Origin: Rhynochetos jubatus
Taxonomy: Eukaryota > Chordata > Aves > Eurypygiformes > Rhynochetidae
Assembly: GCA_027574665.1 (NCBI GenBank)
Contig: CM050650.1
Location: forward strand, 100,165,086 to 100,229,085
Reading direction: 5' to 3'
DNA: 64,000 nucleotides
Positions 13,701-24,019 of this stretch are shown piece by piece; within the stretch, counting starts at the first letter, position 1; each line of letters begins with the position of its first letter. The translations under genes and the position numbers were made by a program. Below the pieces are notes generated by a model. The model saw nothing but the letters and a program-made list of their open reading frames with translations, searched no databases and was not told the DNA's origin.

Positions 13701-16700
13701 AAGCTAGAACAGCTGTTTTCACAGAATCACGGAACAATTTGGGTTGGAAGGGACCTTAAAGACCATCTAGTTCCAACCCCCCTGCCATGGGCAGGGACAC
13801 CCTCCACTAGACCAGGTTGCTCCAAGCCTCATCCAGCCTGGCCTTGAACACTTCCAGGGATGGGGCATCTACCACTTTGGTTCTGTTTTGCTCTGACAAA
13901 GTGTACACCTGTTACAAAACTCAACATTTCCACGAAACCAGGAAAAAATTTTTCAGATACAAAAAGCTCATATTCCTATGATAAGTATTTAAATAACAAA
14001 AATCTCATTTATAAGCAGAGCATAAATGGCAACATAATACAATTTCATCAGCAATGGGTATACAGCACCCCAGAGTCTTACAGTTGTCCAGACACAAGCC
14101 TTTTGCCTTATCTTTCACAAATTTCCATGAAGCTATGTTACGTAGATGACAGAATTAACGTGCAGCTGAAGTAACATTTCATAGGGCTTCCACAACGCCC
14201 AGAATGCTAGTCAAGTTTTTCAGATCACTGACTCTTCTAGACACAAAGGCAAGAATGCAAAACAGACTTACCCAGAAACTTTAACATGAATAACAGCGAT
14301 GCTAACTTAAATAACCAATGAACTGTCATTTATTATATTACATAGTGCTTCTGAAATGGTGTTGCAGGAGGTGGAAGAGGTGCTAAAATAAGTGAGTAGC
14401 AAACCTGAAGAAACAATTTATGAATTGCAGTGGGAAGATATTTACTGTTGTTCTAAGCTTCATTGTTCCTATAATGCATCATTATTGGATTCCCACACCT
14501 GGTGCTGAATTTGATGGTTTACAGTGGGCTCTACCTACAGTTCTGGCATGCAGTTCTCCCTGTAAACCATCCACCCTGCAATAGTGTTTGAGACCTAGAG
14601 AAATCAGCCTGACTGTCTTCAAGGCCAGGCTGGATGAGGCTTTGAGCAACCTGGTCTAGTGGAGGGTGTCCCTGCCCATGGCAGGGGGGTTGGAACTAGA
14701 TGGTCTTTAAGGTCCCTTCCAACCCAAACCGTTCTGTGATTCTGTAAATACAGGAAAAATGCTTCACAGCCTGGGAAAACATAAGAAAAGCTGTAATGGT
14801 AAGATATACACCTGGGAACAGCGGTAACAAATCAACTCTCTCCCAAAAAGTTCAGCTAATTACAAAATGGCAGGATACCTACAAAAATGCTTCCTGACCA
14901 AAATTTCAGAACCAATACCAAAGCCAAGTTCTGCTTATCACCTATTTAAGATTTAGACACTCTGAGCCAGCAAGTTGTATTAAGGATATATCCAATGAAG
15001 TTAAAGACAATTTTGCGTCTCAAGAGACCTACTCTTCATTCTGAGAGCAATATAAGCTTAACATTTAATTTTTTGCAGATGCTTCACAGGTATAGGCTAC
15101 ATACTTCAGGAGCTGAAGATTTTTTTAAGTAATGCCATCAGGGAAAACACGTGTTACAAAAAAGATTGCTCCCAATGTTAGTCACAAGCATTAGAAACTA
15201 TGTTATGTCAGGCTTGTTCATTTTTTAGTTAACTAAAAATATATTTCCCCATTAATTTAATTTACTTTGCAATAAAAATAAAATTAAGTAACCCACTGAC
15301 GACAGGTAATGTTGTGCTAATAGGATAACTAAATACTCCAGCAGTGCAGAGCACTGGGAATAAATCCCATAGGCCAAAGACAAACCTATGTGTAGAAGAA
15401 CACTAAAAAAGAGGTTCTGATCAAGCTACAGAGGACATGGGGGTTTTGAGTGTTTCCTCTTACAGGTTTTGGACTAAGTTAATTCATAAAGCTGGGTTCA
15501 TTTCAGAAGAGCAGATTCAGGAATTACCATTCCTACAACTTCAAACCAAACCCAAAAACACAAAGTGTAAAAGTACCTAGACGATAAGCATACAGCAGTC
15601 AACACATTTTGATGAAAGACAAAACTTGCAGAGTTTTCTAAAGCAAACACCACACTGTTACATTTGCTTTCTTGAAATGCGTATCACATTTGAAAAATGA
15701 AGACAAACTAGAGGGTTTCATTAAAAAGAAAAATGAAAGCATTGATCAAACACTGACAAGCCTTTTAAGAGAAGCGATCCTGGCCTCTCAAAAGCAGGGA
15801 ACAGCTCAGGCTGCAGCAAGATTGGCAGCTATGCGTGTACGGGACTAGCAAAGGTGAGAGCACTCCGTTGGCCTTGTACTGTAACTGGGCAGTGTAAATG
15901 GCAGCACCCAGCCCGCCGGTAGGAAGCGCCCACCTACGAGCCCTTGGCATTTAGAACCAAACTGTGGCACCATCAGGGAACCAGCAAGTTCAATTCATGA
16001 CAAACATCAGTAACAGCAGAGAAACGTTGAATTTATCCTATTTGCATGAGTTCCAATTTCTCTGTCAGACTTAGAGAGGCTGTTGGCTTTTTAAAGCATA
16101 AACACCTATCTCTAATATCCATCAGACTTGGGTGAAGGCCACGGAAAGGTGTACCTTGAAGCATGAGACACGGTAAAGCCTGTCACTGAAACTAAAGCTT
16201 GTTGGAAACATGAACTTTGGAGTCATAACATTTATATGGTACACCATTACAATTATTACATAAAATAAGGAAAAAAAGTGATGCATCTTAAGTCTGTTCT
16301 CATCAGGCCTTCAAAACCAAAATGATTACTGAGGTGCCTTGCTCCAGCCGTATGTTCTACCATAGCATTTGTAGCCCATCTGGCTCTTCTCTCATTGGAC
16401 TGCAGCCAGTAATATTTTCCCCAAAGTCGTCTCACATACACACAATACACACGTAACCCTCCACTAGTTTTCAGACTGTTTTACCTTGCATACCACTACC
16501 AGCTATACTCTCGTGGAAGAACTATTTACTTTACAAGAGATGGTGAACTTCATAGGAAAATTATGAAAACCATATACAATTCCTGAACTATTCTACGCAA
16601 TTCCTAAAAGCTTTGAATTGTTCTTTAGAAACTGGTGTTTAGGTTTGCTGTTTTTCCCAATAAATGACATTCCAAGCAAGGCCAAGACACAGGTCTTCAC

Positions 16701-19700
16701 ACAGCATAAACAGACAACAGAAGCAGAGCCTGATGGACAAACTGAGAGCTGGCACACACATACTGGTGTGAGACAAAAGCAAAGGAGCAATAGGAGCAAG
16801 GGCAAGCCAAGATGAAGGGGAGGAGGGAAAGCAGAGAGCAATGGTAACGAGCAATGGGTAAGAAGCATGTGAACAAACAAAATTTCCCAGAGTCAAAGCT
16901 GAAAGTGATAACACCAGATCCCAGGTGTACAGAGTTTGGTCTCTTCCCACTGCACCCGTGGTGCTCCATCATCCCTTATGCAAGTGTTGTACAGTCTACT
17001 CGTTTTTAGTAGCTGAGCCTGGACCCTCAGGAAGAATGGTACCCATTAACAGGTCCCCGGGCCATCTGTGGTCAAGGGACTGACAACCTCTCACCACAGT
17101 AACACTTTCCTGCTTTTTCTCCTTCCCTCCTCACTCATTAGCTGCATCTCTCACAGGGATCCCTGCGATTATTTAGCTCATTCTTTCCTATAATGCAGCC
17201 CATGAAATTTCATGGAGTCCATAACTTCTGGCTGACCTAGACACCTCATTTGAAAGAGCACCAAGGCTTGGAAGGCAACACATTAGAAAAGCCCAACACA
17301 TTTCCAATCAAATCATTCCTATGCTCCCAGTTAAAAAAACCCAAATCCACAAAGCAACCAAACAAAACCCAACCATTTGCTAAAAACATTTGTCTAGTTT
17401 ATTTTCAGCTACTGAATCCAATGATCTCTTTCTGCTAAGTAAAAGAGTTTTCTTTCAAACATCTTACACAACAGGAGTGTAAGGTCTAATCACACATTCA
17501 CCCTGGTTCTTCAGTTTCAGGCAGTTATGCTAGCCAGCGCTATAGCCATTCTCTGGCTGTCTTATTATCTTTCCAGCTTGGCGGTGGTGATTTTAAAAAC
17601 AGTCCCCAGAACAGGACATATTATTCCTGTAATTGTCCCTCTAATACTATATAGCAGTAATAACATAAACCTGCTAAGCTACCCAAAGATAGCATTTATT
17701 CCATAAGCCACTGCATTGTACTGCAATTTCATGCTCAACTGGTAATACATCAGACTTCCAAATCATTTTCTGAGTCAATGCTTTCCAAAATACAGTCTCC
17801 TGAGTGACCTATATTCATAGCTCCTAGCTGTGACTTTCCACTGAACCATGTTCAAAGGCATGTTGCTCAAATGACTGTAGCCCAGCACATGATCAAAGCT
17901 GGTTTCTAGAATGGTCCCTCTTCATTTGACACAAATTACTTTGGTATTTGTAGCATTTCCCTATAATGCTTGCTGTCTTCTAAATTAAGAAAGATTTGAG
18001 TAGCATCATGTCAAGAACAGATGCATAATCACCCCCCACCCCAAGAGAACCCACCACAAACTCACAACCAAAACCACAAATCAGCACTCATCCCTGATGA
18101 GGTCTGGCACTTCTTTTCGGTGAGTGCAAGTGAAATCCATTTTGTGTTGCATCAGGTCCACAAGATTGCTACTCTAATCAGCACCATACAGAAGCCTTCA
18201 GGGATTTTCGTATATTTATGACAGTTAGTGTCAGCTGAATACAATACGAGATAAATTTGGCAGTACATAGCTACATAAAGTCTCAGCAAGTGGCACGGCT
18301 CATGGCACCATCCTTTAATTGTACATCAGTTACATCTTATATGCAACATCATGCAGCTGCTTAACACATTCCTTCATTATCAGTGTCAATGAAGACCCTT
18401 TCATTTGCCCGTATGAACAACGCCACAGTACATTTCTCCTATCCTGCTGAACTTCCCTAGTACCTTGAGCACCATTCAATATGTAAATCATTAATTCTGT
18501 TCATTCTTTGGGCAAGTCTCTGAAAACTCACTGGGGTAGCGATCAAACATCGCACATTAAGAAGCTTTTGACATGAACAATCATTCAGTGTTCTGCATCA
18601 CCCCTGCTTACTATCAGATCAAAAAGTATTTGGCAGTTACTAAAAAGTGCCAAGACAAATATTATTCTCAAGTGTCAAACAGAAATACTTGACAACACCA
18701 ACATTTACCTAAATACATATCTATACGATTGATTTATTGTTCTTCTCACACATACCTAAAACTTTCTTCTCTGCCTTTAAACGTATGAACCACATATTCC
18801 CTATTACTAGATTTACCCTATATTAGCAGTGCGTTTAATGACTGCCAATTTACAGCAATCAGTTTCTCACTTTCCCTACCACTCCTTAGCCACAGTTATC
18901 CCTAAATATTTCTATTTCACTACACAGTTTTACCAGGGACAGCAGAAGTGCTGCAGCACCACCGTTAGTCCTATTTGATGCAGCACCTGCTTGCAGTCAC
19001 GCCACATAAAAACTGTGCATCTCCTCCCTTAATGGAGCCAAATCTGCCAGGGCTATTCACATTTTGCACTTGAGTTGAATGTGTTTTGAAACTTACTGTT
19101 TTGGGATCACTTAAAAATTAATTACCCCTAGAGTTGTTTCTTTTTTCCCCTTTCAATCTCTTGTTCAGAACAGCACATCAACAGCAACTCCAAGAATTAA
19201 AAGTTTCAAAGATGATAATATCTGATCACTTCTGTAACACAAGAAGTATTAGGTTCATTAAACTGCAAATTAAAACATCTAAAGAAGCACCTGCACAGAT
19301 ATTTGCATTTTGGACAGATAGAGCCGGCAACACTGTCATTTAAGGAAGATAAAACATCCCTGGCTAAGAAAATCAGTATACACAAATGCACACTTTGAAA
19401 ACACACAATAGCTATGATTAATAACCACATTTTTCCAAGTTCATTAACTACCAAATACAATGCAGATCAAAGTTTATTGCCGCACTCTGCCTCCAAATAC
19501 ATCCACAAACTTGTATCAAGTTTTAATGTCTTGGAAATCTATCACAGCAAATGCATTCTGTACTTATCAAACAGAGTTCGACCCTCAAAAAACCAGCCTT
19601 TTGAATACGCTTTCTTCAGTCAAACGTGATTTATTCCTTCTTAAAGCACTGAGGCCAATTTGATGCATACTGCTTTGCTTCCACTCCCTCCAGAGTGCAG

Positions 19701-20425
19701 GTTGCTGCTCAAGGATGGAGCATCTTCTTCCCACCTGTGCCCCAGAGCCGGTGCTTATCTCCCCCTCTGCCTCTCAGTACCTCCAGCGTCAGGCACAGCT
19801 TCCGCAGGCCACCCTGATGCATCTCCCCGCTCCTATCTGCTGCCTTCAAGTACTCCTTATCTAGGCCTTGCAGCTCTTGAGCAGCCCCACCATCCTACTG
19901 AGGGTGTTTAATTTCTTTTCAGATAAGAACAGCTTTGTTCTTCTTGCACCAGGAATAACAACAAGGCAGGGTGCGACAGCTCCCACTCCTTTTGCCGCAC
20001 ACCATTACAACAACGCAGAAACACCTGTTTCGCTGAGAAAAGCCCTCATGAACACAGAAAGACCCATCCCAGCCGCTCTGCTTTGACCTTCTGGCCAGGC
20101 TGACAGGACTTCACGCGCCCAACGTGACACCCGGCCTTGGCTGCCCTCCTCCTCCTCACCTGATGCACGCAGGGCCTCTTGGCTCTCACCCACCCGGGAA
20201 ATAAGCCGGTGCCGCTGCTGCGTAACATATACAGTACACGTAAACGTATACAGTACACGTTAAGAGAGCGGGACAGTGCCCTGACGCCCCGGCTGGAACC
20301 CCCGCCTTCCTCCTCCTCCGCAGCCAGCGCGGCCGCGCAGCCCTTACCTCCGCGGGCTCTTGCGCGCAGCCCAGCCGCTCCCTCAGCTCCAGCACCCTCC
20401 GCGCCACGCTCCGCCCCTCCGCCAT
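1652..20425 (-). CDS. ELOA-like: Elongin A-like protein, 11 coding exons, 601 aa
   Basis: Elongin A is the large subunit of the SIII/elongin complex. It raises RNA polymerase II elongation rate in the nucleus, and with elongin B/C and CUL5 it acts as substrate receptor in ubiquitylation of stalled polymerase (family knowledge). Coding exons, in transcript order: 20348-20425, 13107-13163, 11180-11292, 9409-10111, 7867-7966, 6885-7058, 6197-6294, 5221-5401, 4607-4730, 1849-1964, 1652-1713. All introns are GT-AG and all phases match. Residues 1-80 resemble the TFIIS N-domain ([14 protein letters not shown], then VKQWKKLIP). Residues 84-317 are Lys/Ser-rich with the family motif [12 protein letters not shown] at 246-257 and basic KKRKRK at 261-266. 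The BC-box [10 protein letters not shown] is at 394-403. The conserved elongin A block is about 375-520, and the basic tail [12 protein letters not shown] is at 583-594. It is shorter than remembered ELOA (about 770 aa), mostly in the middle. Ortholog or paralogue status needs a tree. Confidence 0.93.
1849..1964 (-). CDS. ELOA-like: ELOA-like coding exon 10 (residues 544-581)
   Basis: The acceptor is cttgttttaaaag and the donor is tcaaaa|gtaaat, phase 1. It encodes a Ser/Asn-rich stretch that aligns only loosely with the Ser-rich segment before the ELOA tail. If the donor is not used, the frame reads a stop two codons later (1841-1843). Using the donor joins exon 11 in frame and restores the family tail. 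Confidence 0.85.
4607..4730 (-). CDS. ELOA-like: ELOA-like coding exon 9 (residues 503-542)
   Basis: The acceptor is tctttattag and the donor is tgcaa|gtaagt, phase 2. It encodes [20 protein letters not shown] and continues with [10 protein letters not shown]. It matches ELOA around AKPPRDVRRRQEKFGTGG. Confidence 0.95.
5221..5401 (-). CDS. ELOA-like: ELOA-like coding exon 8 (residues 442-501)
   Basis: The acceptor is gttcaaattag and the donor is aaaag|gtaaaa, phase 1. It encodes [19 protein letters not shown], then [12 protein letters not shown] and VLTKNI. All are strongly conserved elongin A motifs ([30 protein letters not shown]). The acceptor after ttag, rather than the nearby tttacag, keeps the frame with exon 7. 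Confidence 0.96.
6197..6294 (-). CDS. ELOA-like: ELOA-like coding exon 7 (residues 410-441)
   Basis: This 98-bp exon has acceptor ctcttttgtag and donor acg|gtaaac, phase 0. It encodes [16 protein letters not shown], then [14 protein letters not shown]. This is the F-box-like helical part of the elongin A domain and is highly similar to ELOA (EVGGVPYSVLEPVL, CTPDQLYRIEEYN). Confidence 0.96.
6885..7058 (-). CDS. ELOA-like: ELOA-like coding exon 6 (BC-box)
   Basis: The acceptor is gttttgtttgcag and the donor is gact|gtgagt, phase 1. It encodes [12 protein letters not shown], nearly identical to ELOA, and the BC-box [10 protein letters not shown]. This fits the (S/T/P)LxxxCxxx(hydrophobic) rule with Leu and Cys intact, so elongin C binding is likely kept. 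NNID follows, with the next codon split across the junction. Confidence 0.96.
7867..7966 (-). CDS. ELOA-like: ELOA-like coding exon 5 (residues 318-350)
   Basis: This 100-bp exon has acceptor gactgtgcacag and donor ttaaag|gtaagt, phase 1. It encodes [20 protein letters not shown] and continues to AADFK. The proline/leucine pattern loosely matches the linker before the BC-box in ELOA. It joins exons 4 and 6 in frame, which supports it, although the sequence itself is weakly conserved. Confidence 0.85.
9409..10111 (-). CDS. ELOA-like: ELOA-like coding exon 4 (residues 84-317, basic linker)
   Basis: This 703-bp exon has acceptor tatgttgcag and donor aag|gtaaac. It encodes a low-complexity Lys/Ser/Glu-rich region, presumably disordered. 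Near its end is [20 protein letters not shown], a hallmark of the elongin A family, followed by KKRKRK, a likely nuclear localisation signal. The family's long middle region is shortened here relative to remembered ELOA. Confidence 0.95.
11180..11292 (-). CDS. ELOA-like: ELOA-like coding exon 3 (residues 46-83)
   Basis: The acceptor is cttcaacag and the donor is aaaag|gtaggt, phase 2. It encodes [14 protein letters not shown], then [19 protein letters not shown]. This is the best conserved part of the TFIIS N-domain (ETGVGKTVNSLRKH and VAQWKKLVP in remembered ELOA). The last codon is split with exon 4 and reads Ser. Confidence 0.95.
13107..13163 (-). CDS. ELOA-like: ELOA-like coding exon 2 (residues 27-45)
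   Basis: This is a 57-bp exon with acceptor ttccttccag and donor gtg|gtaagt, phase 0 on both sides. It encodes [19 protein letters not shown], equivalent to the second helix of the elongin A TFIIS N-domain (LKKLSTLPITVDIL in the remembered human protein). It was found by matching splice sites and family sequence, because it is too short to stand out as an open frame. Confidence 0.93.
13720..13875 (-). mobile_element. CR1 LINE 3' fragment
   Basis: The plus strand reads the reverse complement of the CR1 3' end: TTTGGGTTGGAAGGGACC, CATCTAGTTCCAACCCCC, CCATGGGCAGGGACACCC. It is 5'-truncated, as is usual for CR1, and lies in intron 1 of the ELOA-like gene. Confidence 0.92.
14607..14747 (+). mobile_element. 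CR1 LINE 3' fragment
   Basis: CR1 3' end in sense orientation, from AAGGCCAGGCTGGATGAGGC to the terminal TTCTGTGATTCTGT. It is nearly identical to the inverted copy 0.7 kb to the left. Confidence 0.92.
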
Positions 20426-20890
20426 GGCCGTGGGTGCGGCTGCCCGCCTAGCCCGGCCGGCTCGGTGCCGGCTCACCCTTCTTGTAGCAGCGGCAGCCGC
20501 GCCATAGGCTGCGCCGCGGTCGGGCCCGGCCGGGCCAGGCCCTGCCTCAGCGCCGCGGGCCGGCGGTCGCGCGTCTCCTCGTTTTCGTCCGGGGTCATCG
20601 GTGCACCTTCCACACACGCACCCCCCGGACTTTCTGCCCGTCGCTGGGCCCTCCGAGCCGCCCTCCGCCTACGTGTGAGCCTTCCCCGGCGGTTTCATGG
20701 ACCGGGGCCAATGGCCGGGGCCTGATCCATGCCGGGGCCCGATCCATGCCGGGGCCCCGCTGACAGGCCTGCGGCCCGGGCCCGGGCCTGAACTCCGGCC
20801 TCCTGTCTCACGAAGGCAGGGGCAGCCAACAGGGCCCGGCCCAAAGTGGCCCTGCCCAGCCGGGCTGTGTGCTCACAGCTGCAGCTGACG
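20270..20890. promoter_or_regulatory. CpG island promoter of the ELOA-like gene
   Basis: This stretch is very GC-rich with dense CpG and covers exon 1 and upstream sequence. It stands out from the AT-rich flanks. No TATA box is evident, as is typical of broad CpG promoters. A 17-bp unit containing GATCCATGCCGGGG is tandemly duplicated at about 20722-20756. Exact transcription starts are not visible. Confidence 0.75.
20348..20425 (-). CDS. ELOA-like: ELOA-like coding exon 1 (residues 1-26)
   Basis: The start codon at 20423-20425 sits in a CpG island with a fair Kozak context (gccATGg on the gene strand, with G at +4). It encodes [19 protein letters not shown] and ends AQEPAE. The donor is gag|gtaagg, phase 0. 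The helix-forming start matches the first helix of the TFIIS N-domain of elongin A. The 5' UTR and transcription start cannot be read directly. Confidence 0.9.
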
Positions 20891-23297
20891 GGCTGTTTGC
20901 TACCAAACTGTCAGCAGTTGTACAGAATACATGCTTTCCTTTGTTCTGCCTCCACAGTGTGGTACTGAACAAGCACAGCTGTAATTGAAGTAAGCCCACA
21001 GAGGGGAATCGGGGGAAACAGCAGCCTACCCCAAAATACGCCATGGCATGGCTGGAAGAGCAGCAAGGTAGGTTCATCAGTATGGCCATGCCAGCCTCAG
21101 GAGGAGCTGTGAGAGGTCTCTGCCCCCAGGGTGCACCACATGGTAGGTAGGACACCCTCAGCCATTCGAACTTGCTCATGCAAACTTGTTTGTTTACCTC
21201 CAGATAATTATAAGGTCTGTGTGTAGCTCTAAGGCTGCTTAGCGGCCCTATGCTGGATTCAGTCAGGAAAGGGTTAACTCCCTTTACTGTGGTTGCTAGG
21301 AAGCTAACTGAGCCTGTACCGAATTCAAGGTCTTTCTCTGCTTCTGATACTGCAGCTAACCCAAACTGACCAAGGAAGTATTTCATTCCTTAGTACCTCA
21401 TGTTCTGGGGTCTTGGGCAAGGAGAGGGTCAGGTAGCCATTACTCTCTCCCCTACTCTCCTGCTCATTTACTCCTGGGCACTTGCTAACCTTCCCTGCGT
21501 TAACTGCTTTGCTAACTCCTGTGCTGGCTAGTTCATGAGGGAATTAGTGGGTTTGTTTAGTGTTCCTGGTCGTGCTATCGCTGATAGGGTTTGTTCAGAA
21601 TCTGCTGTGTTAGCTCGCAGGCTCCAGCCCTTGGGCTGCAGCTCTCGGGCTGCGATCAGCCTCGGGCTGTGACTCTCGGGCTCTCTGGGTCTGATTCTCA
21701 CTACTCAGCATCTGGGTGTGCATTGGTCAGTGGGTAGTAAGAAATTGTATCATATTGTATCATATGTTTTATTTTCTCTTAATTATTTATTATTAGTAGT
21801 ATTTGTATATATTGATTTAGATTTAATTAGTAAATAGTTCTTATCTCAATTTTACGAGCTTCCTTATTTCTTTTTCCTCTGATTCTTCCCCTCCACTGCA
21901 GGAGGGGAGGGGGGATTTGTGAGAGCGGCTTCATGGTATTTTGCTAGCTGGAGTAAACCATGACAGGCCGTTAATTGCAAGGGCATGTGTAGGGATAGCG
22001 AGGCCAAGCCCATGAGGAGGTGACTGGCACCCGCAGGCACCCTACTGCCATCCTGACCTGCAGGTGAAGGCAGCACTGTCCTACCTTATTTACAACCTGA
22101 TGACTAGTGCTTGTTTTGGTTTTTTTGAGGGAGACAGAGCACTTTTGGGCACTGCAACTTTCAGCATAGCTTCTCTGTGGTTTACCTAAGGTCACAAAAA
22201 ACGTAGGACAGGGAGTCAGTCTTTGGTGTTGTGTGAACTGCATAGCTGAAACAGGATCTCTGCCATGGAGCTTTGCTGGAGCTGGGCATGTGCCTGAAGG
22301 ATTCCAAGCTGAGTAAGTCCTTCCTAAAAAAATCTGTGGCTTTGCAGTATTTCTTTGGAAGTTAACGTTGATACAATTGAAATAGATACATAGAATGCCT
22401 TTCACTCTTTAAAGCAGTGTTTGGGGGAAGTCTTGAGTGTATCCAGCCTAAATTACAGGGGAATTTTAAGTAGGCAAAAGTCTGGTATGTGCAGGTTAGG
22501 GTTACTACTCTTGCAAAATAGATCTTACTACAGCTTGTCACAGCATACAGCAAATTTATCAGTAGAGAAACTAAAATAGCTGGTAGGACAATACAGTAGG
22601 TTGAGTGCTCGGGTTGGATATGGAAACAAAATCCAGGTCCCTATTGCAGATTGGCTCTTCAGTTCCCATGCTCCTCTTCTTATTTTACAGAAATAATTCA
22701 TTCATCTTCACAGTGTGTACAGGTCTCATCAACCATACCTTAAAATCGACCATCCGCAACTAGTTACTCAGTTTATTTTTCTGGCCCTAATAGTATGAAA
22801 TTACTTACATAAAGTGGTATTTATGCAGAATAAATCTTGGAAGAGGTTCAGCCCACAGCAGCATAAAGGTTTAAGTCAAAGTCCATCTTTGAGTAGGGAA
22901 GCTGAGGCTCAGATTGTCGTATGGATTATGCAATTGAATCTGGATGCCCCATATGTTGTTTGAAAGCCTCACTTACCAAGTTACTGGGGTTTCTGGGATG
23001 AGGAAAGTCTCCTTGTTGCACTTCTGCCCAGTCATTCTGAAAGATCATGATTTCGTGCCAGTGAGGAAGAAGAAAACATTTAAAATTTGAAAAGTCGTCC
23101 TGGAACAAGAAAGATGTTTCTAACCCTGACCTAACTGCAGCATTTCTCCTATCACCTGTCATAACTGGCAGAGGAAAGAATTCCAGGTTTACTTGGTCCT
23201 TCAGAACCGCTGGCAAATACTTATCGTTACGAGGATTTATTTGTTTGTGATTCTAAAGTGCCAGTTTTTCCTTGGCATTTCCTTCTGGATATTTTAG
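20891..23297. other. Intergenic spacer between ELOA-like and KLHL31
   Basis: Apart from the LTR at about 21.59-21.97 kb, nothing is recognised. A 192-codon open frame on the minus strand (20808-21386) overlaps the CpG island edge and shows no family resemblance. Confidence 0.5.
21590..21965 (+). mobile_element. Degraded avian ERVL-type LTR (probable solo LTR)
   Basis: The segment resembles the 3' half of avian endogenous retrovirus LTRs as I remember them. It has GGTCAGTGGGTAGTAAGAAA, then an AT-rich block with TTATTATTAG, then GTTCTTATCTCAATTTT, a C-rich stretch with CTCCACTGCAGGAGGGGAGG, and the end AGTAAACCATGACA. The left edge is not resolved and may lie near 21400. No target duplication or internal viral gene is seen nearby. 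Confidence 0.6.
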
Positions 23298-23545
23298 ATC
23301 ATAGAATCACAGAATCACCGAATGGTTTGGGTTGGGACCTTAAAGACCATCTAGTTCCAACCCCCCTGCCATGGGCAGGGACACCCTCCACTAGACCAGG
23401 TTGCTCAAAGCCTCATCCAGCCTGGCCCTGAATACAGCCAGGGATGGGGCACCCACAGCTTCTCTGGGCAACCTGTGCCAGTGCTTCACCATCCTCATAG
23501 TAAAAAATATCCTCTTATGTGCAATCTAAACCTGTCTCCCTCCCC
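23298..23545 (-). mobile_element. CR1 LINE 3' fragment
   Basis: It begins with ATCATAGAATCACAGAATC, the inverted terminal octamers, and runs through the standard CR1 3' region into a more diverged part near 23.5 kb. It lies just upstream of the probable KLHL31 5' exon. Confidence 0.9.
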
Positions 23546-23829
23546 GAGCATACTGACTTTTGCCCAGGCACCCAACTTTGAGGTGGGGAACCCAGTGGTC
23601 CACCCTAGATTTACCTGGGACCATTATTACCTGCTGCGGATCTGCCTACCACCTTCACCTTCCTCTCCCTTTCCTCCCTTGTACCTGTGCATTTGCAGGG
23701 TCCAGGCTTGTCCCCCTGGTTTCCGGAGGCCAGGCAGCCCGGGGGAAGCTGAGCTTCCATGGGCAGAGGCAGGGAGCGAGGCAGGGAGAGGAGGGGTCAT
23801 TTTAAAGAGCACCCGAGCGCAGGCTCCGG

Positions 23830-24019
23830 TCTCTTTTGCTCGCTGTGACAGCAAAGTATCACACTGGAAACCACAAGCTGGGACTTAACAAGTGGCCTCT
23901 GATCTTTCTCTCTCTTTTTTACCACATTTCCTTTCTTTTTGCCTTCTCATTTTCCAAGGAAGAGGCATTTTTGCAGACAGCTTCTTGGAGAGCTCTGGGA
24001 CACCGTTTTTCTGAGAAAG
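23830..24019 (+). other. KLHL31: Candidate 5' non-coding exon of KLHL31
   Basis: A moderately GC-rich stretch at about 23.56-23.85 kb contains a TATA-like TTTTAAAG near 23800. About 220 bp further on is a good donor, GAGAAAG|GTAAGG (intron from 24020). The segment ends 2.3 kb before the coding exon. Human KLHL31 also has a non-coding first exon, from memory. Both edges are inferred. Confidence 0.4.

Larger units (their letters stand above)
13164..20347 (-). other. Intron 1 of the ELOA-like gene (7.2 kb)
   Basis: The intron is bounded by the exon 1 donor and exon 2 acceptor. It holds two near-identical CR1 3' ends in opposite orientation (13.72-13.88 and 14.61-14.75 kb) and a small direct repeat of TATACAGTACACGT near 20.23-20.26 kb. 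No other exon is recognised. Open frames inside are short and show no family match. Confidence 0.8.

Noticed and set aside
20808..21386. 192-codon open frame on the minus strand upstream of the ELOA-like gene
   Set aside because: It resembles no family and overlaps GC-rich promoter DNA where stops are rare. No splice or start context supports it.
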